The notes under the pieces are model-generated. The model did not search any database. It saw only the letters and a list, made by a program, of their open reading frames with translations, and was not told the origin of the DNA. Below, piece after piece: positions 58,802 to 64,000 of a DNA stretch of 64,000 nucleotides; the stretch's first letter is position 1; the number at the start of each line of letters is the position of its first letter. The translations under genes and the position numbers were made by a program. Origin of the DNA: Nitrosomonas oligotropha (GTDB taxonomy: Bacteria > Pseudomonadota > Gammaproteobacteria > Burkholderiales > Nitrosomonadaceae). The DNA lies in NCBI RefSeq assembly GCF_009833085.1, contig NZ_QRBZ01000031.1, forward strand, positions 62,001 through 126,000, in the 5' to 3' direction.

Positions 58802-61800
58802 TTAACCGGTCGAACGGATGGCGTGAATCTTGTTCTTATGTGGCGCGGGTTTAATGAGTATGTGTTCGATCTCAGCGGCAGTGACCGGCTTGCTGAAATA
58901 ATAGCCCTGGTAGTGATTGCAGTGCTGAGCGCGCAAGAGATTGAGTTGTTCCTCAGTCTCTATGCCTTCCGCGATGACATCCATTTCCAGGCTGTGCGCC
59001 ATCGCGATGATCGTTGCGACAATGGTGTGGTCGCTTCTGTCGGTGACGATGTCGCGCACGAAGGTGCGGTCGATTTTGAGCGTATGAATCGGGAAACGCT
59101 TCAGATAGCTGAGACTCGAATAGCCTGTGCCGAAATCATCAATCGAGATACGAATGCCCATGGCGTTGAGACAATTGAGCGTTTCCACGACTTTCTCAAT
59201 ATTATCGATCAGCATGCTTTCGGTGATTTCCAGCGTGATGTACTGGGCCGCTATGCCGGTTTCTTCAAGGATGCGGGCAATATTGCCGGTGAGTTCCTTG
59301 TCACGGAATTGCCGTGCCGACAGGTTAATCGCTACTTTAGGCACGCGATAGCCTTGCGCCTGCCAAGTTTTGATTTGTTCGCACACTGTTTTCAATACCC
59401 ACTCACCGATCGGAATAATTAAACCGGTTTCTTCCGCCAGGTTAATGAATTTATCCGGTGCGATCAGCTTGTGTTGCGGATGCCGCCAGCGTAGTAGTGC
59501 CTCCACGCTATGCAGCCGATGATCCGGCATATCCATGATCGGCTGGTAATGTAAAACTAACTCATTGCGCTCCAGCGCATAACGTAAATCGAGACTGAGC
59601 GTGTGCCGTTCATGCGCCGATTTATTGAGATCATCGGTGAAGAACTGATAGTTGTTGCGGCCGTTTTCCTTGGCGTGATACATCGCCACATCGCTGTTCT
59701 TCAACAAAGTTTCCGCATTTGCGCCGTCATTCGGGAAAACGGCGATGCCGATGCTGCCGCAGATGTGTAATTCATTCTTGTGGATGTAGTAGGGGCGCAT
59801 CAATGCATCGAGAATTTTCTGCGCCACTTTGGCGGCATCCAGCGATTCGGCAATCGTATTCAGTACCACAATAAATTCATCGCCGCCCTGCCGGGCCACG
59901 GTATCTTCGCTGCGCACACAAGTCAGCAATCTTTCCGCAACGGCTTGCAGCAGCAGGTCACCGATATCGTGACCGAGTGAGTCATTGATCGTTTTGAAAT
60001 GATCCAGATCGATAAATAACACCGCCATTTGCTTATGACTGCGTGTATCGTGCACCAGCGCTTGTTCGATACGGTCTTGCAGCAAATGCCGGTTGGGCAG
60101 GCCGGTCAGGGCATCGTGCGTGGATATTTCGATGATGCGTTTTTCCGCTTCTTTGCGCTCGTACCAGCGGCTCAGGTCATGCGCCACAGTATCGATGAGA
60201 TTTTGCTCGTAAGGCAGGGAAAACGGGAAATCTTGCGTATAGGATACTCTTAACCGCCCGCATGCCTCCCCATTGGCGATAATCGCCGCGCTGATTGCAT
60301 TGGGAAGATCGGCTTGATAGCGGGCGGTGGCGAACTGTTTGCCGCCCAAGGTGATAAAAGCACCGGCTGCTTCGGGGAATTGCAACGCTTGTGTCAGCGA
60401 TTTGAGTATGTTCTGGCAAGTTTTTTCTGTGTCTTGATCTTGCTCCAGATAGTTGCGTACCGCATGTAAACAATTACTCTCCTTCAAGCGCTCGCTGAGG
60501 TCGAGGTCTTTTTGCTTGCGTGCGGTAATATCGACTTTCACGGAGAGGTAACGATCGATTTCTCCATTTAGCCCGACAAGCGGTACGATGGTCGAATCGA
60601 CCCAATACAGCTTACCCGATTTACTGCGGTTGCAAATTTCCTGGTGCCAGGTTTGACCTTTGGCGATTGCAGTCCACATCCCGGTAAAAAATGACGGTGA
60701 ATGCGTGCTTGAGTTTAATATGCGATGATCCTGTCCAATCAGTTCCTCGGGCGAATAACCGCTGACTTCACAAAACTTTTCATTGACTTGGATAATCTTG
60801 CCCTTAAGATCGGTGATCGAAATTAAAGCGAGCTTACCAATCGCGTTTAAATAAGCGGTTAATTCCGAAGAAATTTTCTCAGCGTTGTTTTTGGCTTGAA
60901 TGAGTTTATGGTGCGCCTCAGCCGAATCATTCTGGGAGTTGATTGTTTTATGGATGAGCGGTTTGATCAGCCAATACACGACAGCCATACCGATGGCGAC
61001 CAGTAAGCCTAAGTACAATGAAATGGTTTGGATCTGGCTGGAAAGATTACTGTACAGTTCTTTTTCATCGATCTTGAGTACCGCGCCCAATCCGTAAGCA
61101 ACCGGTGAATAGGCTGCCACCACATCGATTTGGCGGTAATCCTTGGTGAATTTAACACCCTGTTGTCCTTCCAGTGCGAAATGCAGCGGTAATGGGTTAT
61201 TGGACATGATGCGCTGCATGCGCTGAAACTGGTTTCCATTGATTGCGCGCAGGAAGCAATCCATCTCGAAATAACTTTCCTTGACCGGTGCGCACAAAAG
61301 AAAATCACCGGTTTCCCCGATTAAGACGGCTTCCCTGAATATCCTGGCCAGATCGGGAGCAAGTTCTTCGGTGACGACTCTGCCAATGAATTGATTGTTT
61401 TCATTGACGATGCGCAGGGAATTGCGGATAACGAACTGTTCCCGCCACAATAATGCCGTGTCGATATCGGCCCCGGTGTTCAGTTCGATGCGCGAATTCG
61501 GATGACTGGAATGGACTCCTGCATCGAGTATGAGATTGTCTTCGGCGTCATAGATACTGATGCCGGAGAAATGAGTGGTCAGTATTTTTTCCGCGACGCG
61601 CTGTAGATCGGCGATGCCTTCTTGCCTGGATTCATCCGTCCGCGTTTTTTCTAGGCTTTGAGTCAGCAGGGTGCTGGTGGCTACGATTTTGGTGTTGGAT
61701 ACGGAATGCGCAATTTGATTTTCGATCAATTTCACCGTGTTTTCCAGCGCCATTCTGAGCCCGGAAGTCGTCATCGCTTCCGTTTGCGGCTGCATGACGC

Positions 61801-61900
61801 TATACACAGAGAATCCCGCTGACAAGATGAGCGCACTCAGTGTCAGTCCGCTGATAACACGGATCTTTTTGTCATCCTGATTGATAAAAAAGCGGAACAT
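58802..61900 (-). CDS. Membrane PAS-GGDEF-EAL protein (c-di-GMP turnover)
   Basis: A 1032-residue protein. Transmembrane segments at about 15-35 and 294-313 flank a periplasmic Cache-like sensor domain (about 40-290). PAS lies at about 350-460, a GAF-like region at about 470-580, GGDEF at about 590-755 with intact GGDEF at 672-676, and EAL at about 775-1020 with the EALLR motif at 800-804 and DDFGTGYSSLSYL further on. Both catalytic signatures look intact, so it could make or break c-di-GMP. The sensed ligand is unknown. No partner gene is nearby. Confidence 0.92.
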   Translation of the reverse strand: MFRFFINQDDKKIRVISGLTLSALILSAGFSVYSVMQPQTEAMTTSGLRMALENTVKLIENQIAHSVSNTKIVATSTLLTQSLEKTRTDESRQEGIADLQRVAEKILTTHFSGISIYDAEDNLILDAGVHSSHPNSRIELNTGADIDTALLWREQFVIRNSLRIVNENNQFIGRVVTEELAPDLARIFREAVLIGETGDFLLCAPVKESYFEMDCFLRAINGNQFQRMQRIMSNNPLPLHFALEGQQGVKFTKDYRQIDVVAAYSPVAYGLGAVLKIDEKELYSNLSSQIQTISLYLGLLVAIGMAVVYWLIKPLIHKTINSQNDSAEAHHKLIQAKNNAEKISSELTAYLNAIGKLALISITDLKGKIIQVNEKFCEVSGYSPEELIGQDHRILNSSTHSPSFFTGMWTAIAKGQTWHQEICNRSKSGKLYWVDSTIVPLVGLNGEIDRYLSVKVDITARKQKDLDLSERLKESNCLHAVRNYLEQDQDTEKTCQNILKSLTQALQFPEAAGAFITLGGKQFATARYQADLPNAISAAIIANGEACGRLRVSYTQDFPFSLPYEQNLIDTVAHDLSRWYERKEAEKRIIEISTHDALTGLPNRHLLQDRIEQALVHDTRSHKQMAVLFIDLDHFKTINDSLGHDIGDLLLQAVAERLLTCVRSEDTVARQGGDEFIVVLNTIAESLDAAKVAQKILDALMRPYYIHKNELHICGSIGIAVFPNDGANAETLLKNSDVAMYHAKENGRNNYQFFTDDLNKSAHERHTLSLDLRYALERNELVLHYQPIMDMPDHRLHSVEALLRWRHPQHKLIAPDKFINLAEETGLIIPIGEWVLKTVCEQIKTWQAQGYRVPKVAINLSARQFRDKELTGNIARILEETGIAAQYITLEITESMLIDNIEKVVETLNCLNAMGIRISIDDFGTGYSSLSYLKRFPIHTLKIDRTFVRDIVTDRSDHTIVATIIAMAHSLEMDVIAEGIETEEQLNLLRAQHCNHYQGYYFSKPVTAAEIEHILIKPAPHKNKIHAIRSTG

Positions 61901-62097
61901 TATGTATCGTATGGCTACCTGCTGGTCTGTAGGAACGGTATAAGGCGTAAGGCATGTATTATCGGTAGCCGGGTAGTGGACTTAAGCGTTATTTAGAGGG
62001 CTTTTTTTCCCCTTATTCTCAGTATGATAGGGAAAGCTTGCAGGGGAGGTTTTTTACATCGGACGAGAAGTTCAAGCGTAATGGCGAATCTGTCAAT

Positions 62098-63585
62098 CTA
62101 TGTTTTTTTCTTCAGCGGTACCGGGTAGGGGTACAAAATATTCAGCGCGACACTTTTTCCGGCAGTTTCGACGATACGCACATGTTCACGCTTAAATTGC
62201 CGCGCGTGACGCAAGCCGCACGAATGCGCGATCATGTTGATTTCTTTGTTGACGTTGCGGGCATAATTCGCAACCCGCAGATATTTTTCTTCCACCACCA
62301 GACCGTTTTGCAGCCGTTCGTTGTGCGTCGTGATGCCGGTGGGGCAGGTGTTCAGATGGCAGCGCATCGCCTGGATACAACCCAATGAGAACATAAAACC
62401 GCGCGCGGTGTTGACAAAGTCGGCACCGGCGCAGAGCGCCCAGGCCCCTTCTGCGGATGTCACCAGTTTTCCGGCAGCGATTACATAAATACGCTTTTTC
62501 AGGTCCGCTTGCAATAAAGCATCGACAACGCGCGGCAGGGCTTCCGCGATCGGCAAGCTGACGTGATCCATCAGTGTCTGCGGCGCCGCGCCGCTGCCTC
62601 CTTCGCCGCCGTCGATGGTCAGAAAATCCGGCGCATAATCGAGTCCGCGGCGGTTGATGCTGTCGCATAGCTCATTGATGAAATTCCAGCCGCCGATCGC
62701 CGTCTTGATGCCGACCGGACGCCCGGTCAGTTCTCGGATGTAATGGATTTTATCGAGCAGCTCGTCGATGTTGTTGATGTCCTTGTGGCGATTCGGGCTG
62801 ATCGAATCCTGATTAACCGGGATGCCACGGATCGCGGCGATCTCGCTATGCACTTTACCGGCCGGCAGCAATCCGCCTTTGCCGGGCTTCGCGCCTTGCG
62901 ACAGCTTGATTTCAAACGCCTTGACCACTTTGCTCAATTCTTTCGCGCGCTGCGGCGAGAAATTGCCGTGCTCGTCGCGGATGCCGTATTTCGCGGTGCC
63001 GATTTGCATGATCACATCGCAGCCGCCTTCCAGGTGATACGGCGCTAAACCGCCTTCGCCGGTATTCAACCAGCAACCGGCCTGCGCGGCGCCGAGCGAT
63101 AACGCGCGTACCGCAGGCTTGGAAATGGCGCCGTAACTCATGCCGCTGATATTGATGATCGATTTCGCCTCGAACGGCTGTTCGCAGTAGCCTTCGCCGA
63201 TATGCAGCGACGGCGTGGGCAACTGATCTTCTTCCTGAATCGGGAAAGCGGCGTTGACAAAAATAATCGAACCCGGCTGGCGCAAATCGTTGGTCGAACC
63301 GAAGCCGACCACGCTGCCTTTATTCTTGGAATTCTTGTAAATCCAGCCGCGCGTGGCGCGATTGAACGGCATTTCATCGCGATCATTGGCGAAGAAATAT
63401 TGCCGGAAGTATTTGCCCTGGATCTCGAAAAAATAGCGTAAGCGTCCAATGACCGGATAGTTGCGCAGAATCGAGTGCTTTTTTTGCGTTACATCTTGGA
63501 TGAACCAGACGACGATCATGCCGACGGTAACAACACCCAGCATTGTGGCAATGCTATAAATGATCAGATCAATCGCGCTGGACAT
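62098..63585 (-). CDS. FMN/3Fe-4S glutamate-synthase-like membrane protein
   Basis: A 495-residue protein. A transmembrane helix lies at about 8-28, then the FMN-binding glutamate synthase barrel: SGMSYGAISKPAVRALSLGA, GGDG-like TIDGGEGGSGAAP, and CIQAMRCHLNTCPTG, the C-x5-C-x4-C site of a 3Fe-4S cluster. It lacks the glutaminase domain of GltB. Homologues are annotated as glutamate synthase family proteins, but electron donor and reaction are unclear. It stands alone, divergent from nadC. Confidence 0.85.
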   Translation of the reverse strand: MSSAIDLIIYSIATMLGVVTVGMIVVWFIQDVTQKKHSILRNYPVIGRLRYFFEIQGKYFRQYFFANDRDEMPFNRATRGWIYKNSKNKGSVVGFGSTNDLRQPGSIIFVNAAFPIQEEDQLPTPSLHIGEGYCEQPFEAKSIINISGMSYGAISKPAVRALSLGAAQAGCWLNTGEGGLAPYHLEGGCDVIMQIGTAKYGIRDEHGNFSPQRAKELSKVVKAFEIKLSQGAKPGKGGLLPAGKVHSEIAAIRGIPVNQDSISPNRHKDINNIDELLDKIHYIRELTGRPVGIKTAIGGWNFINELCDSINRRGLDYAPDFLTIDGGEGGSGAAPQTLMDHVSLPIAEALPRVVDALLQADLKKRIYVIAAGKLVTSAEGAWALCAGADFVNTARGFMFSLGCIQAMRCHLNTCPTGITTHNERLQNGLVVEEKYLRVANYARNVNKEINMIAHSCGLRHARQFKREHVRIVETAGKSVALNILYPYPVPLKKKT

Positions 63586-63738
63586 ACAATCTCCTGGTTA
63601 TGCTGGGCAACCTATATACTATCTGTTCGATGAGTGTAAGTGAACTGTGCGGACAGTATGGAAAACCGCCGGAAATACGGCGATGCCAGTCCGGTAACCT
63701 ATAATGCGCTCTCCGTTGATAATAAGGGAACAAAAGAA

Positions 63739-64000
63739 TTGAAAGATTTACACGATGAAATTCACGCCAATGTGCAACGCGCGCTGCAAGAGGATATCGG
63801 CAGCGGCGATTTGACGGCTACATTGATTCCGGAGGAAACCGCTTTAGCTGCTACTGTGGTTAGCCGGGAAAACGCGGTGTTATGCGGCATGCAGTGGTTT
63901 GAGGCGTGTTTCCGGTTGCTGAATCCGGCAACCGTGGTCAAGTGGTTTGCCAAGGATGGCGATGCGGTGCGGGCCGGGCAGGCGCTTTGCCGTATTCAAG
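63739..64000 (+). CDS. nadC: Nicotinate-nucleotide pyrophosphorylase (5' part only)
   Basis: The frame opens at TTG 63739 behind AAGGGAA and runs 87 codons to the window edge. VQRALQEDIGSGDLTATLIP is the NadC N-terminal signature, followed by VVSRENAVLCGMQWFEACF. The enzyme makes nicotinate mononucleotide from quinolinate in NAD synthesis. The catalytic barrel is outside the window. A TATAAT at 63700-63705 may be its -10 element. Confidence 0.92.
   Translation, partial: MKDLHDEIHANVQRALQEDIGSGDLTATLIPEETALAATVVSRENAVLCGMQWFEACFRLLNPATVVKWFAKDGDAVRAGQALCRIQ

Overview
The window is a stretch of chromosome that best fits a betaproteobacterial ammonia oxidiser of the genus Nitrosomonas. The basis is the 16S rRNA gene at 40419-41956: its variable regions, including the stretch around 40605-40622 where primers for betaproteobacterial ammonia oxidisers bind and the GTGACTAATAATC stretch near 40873, look like Nitrosomonas as I remember it. 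Moderate GC and the housekeeping gene order agree. No amo, hao or RuBisCO gene lies here, so the assignment rests on rRNA and general resemblance. Both ends cut a gene: a DUF455 ferritin-like gene on the left and nadC on the right.

Layout. (1) 1-3300: DUF455 fragment, YciA-type thioesterase, a two-HKD phospholipase D-like protein and a small exported protein. (2) 3362-5056: a lone, strikingly AT-rich AIPR-family gene (abortive infection/phage resistance) with a PD-(D/E)XK-like N-terminus, the clearest acquired gene in the window. (3) 5142-16253: a surface polysaccharide region of two divergent units. The minus-strand unit (KdsB-like cytidylyltransferase, HpcH/HpaI aldolase, 2-hydroxyacid dehydrogenase, SDR epimerase, HAD phosphatase, then pgl) looks like a pathway to a CMP-activated 3-deoxy-2-ulosonic acid made by a pyruvate aldolase. 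The plus-strand unit (GT-B-like protein, FkbM methyltransferase, GT2, O-antigen ligase/polymerase, two methyltransferases) would assemble and decorate a glycan. (4) 16414-17689: DUF2024, IalB-like and ArsC-like small proteins.

(5) 17809-35030: housekeeping operons: rpsP-rimM-trmD-rplS; a glycolate-oxidase-type Fe-S protein; coq7; yqgE-ruvX-pyrR-pyrB-pyrC', where the dihydroorotase-like partner has lost its zinc-binding histidines; prlC; mlaA; a rubredoxin-reductase-like flavoprotein; yciB-yciI-parvulin; alr and lplT. (6) 35066-38730: tightly coupled minus-strand genes tsaB-rimI-udg and ispD-ispF-thpR. (7) 38969-40079: prfB with its programmed +1 frameshift. (8) 40184-45647: a complete 16S-tRNA-Ile-tRNA-Ala-23S-5S operon with promoter, boxA sites, processing stems and terminator; the 23S gene carries an enlarged helix-9 hairpin. 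(9) 45796-64000: sppA, rfbB-rfbD, accA-tilS, Tat-exported msrB, a RoxA-type L16 hydroxylase, two tiny lipoproteins, dapA-bamC, clpB with a good sigma-32-type promoter, a large PAS-GGDEF-EAL membrane protein, an FMN/3Fe-4S glutamate-synthase-like protein, and the start of nadC.

The best candidates for undescribed biology are the CMP-ulosonate-like operon (5833-9874) with its divergent partners, and the solitary AIPR gene. All functions are inferred from sequence reading alone; no database search was run.
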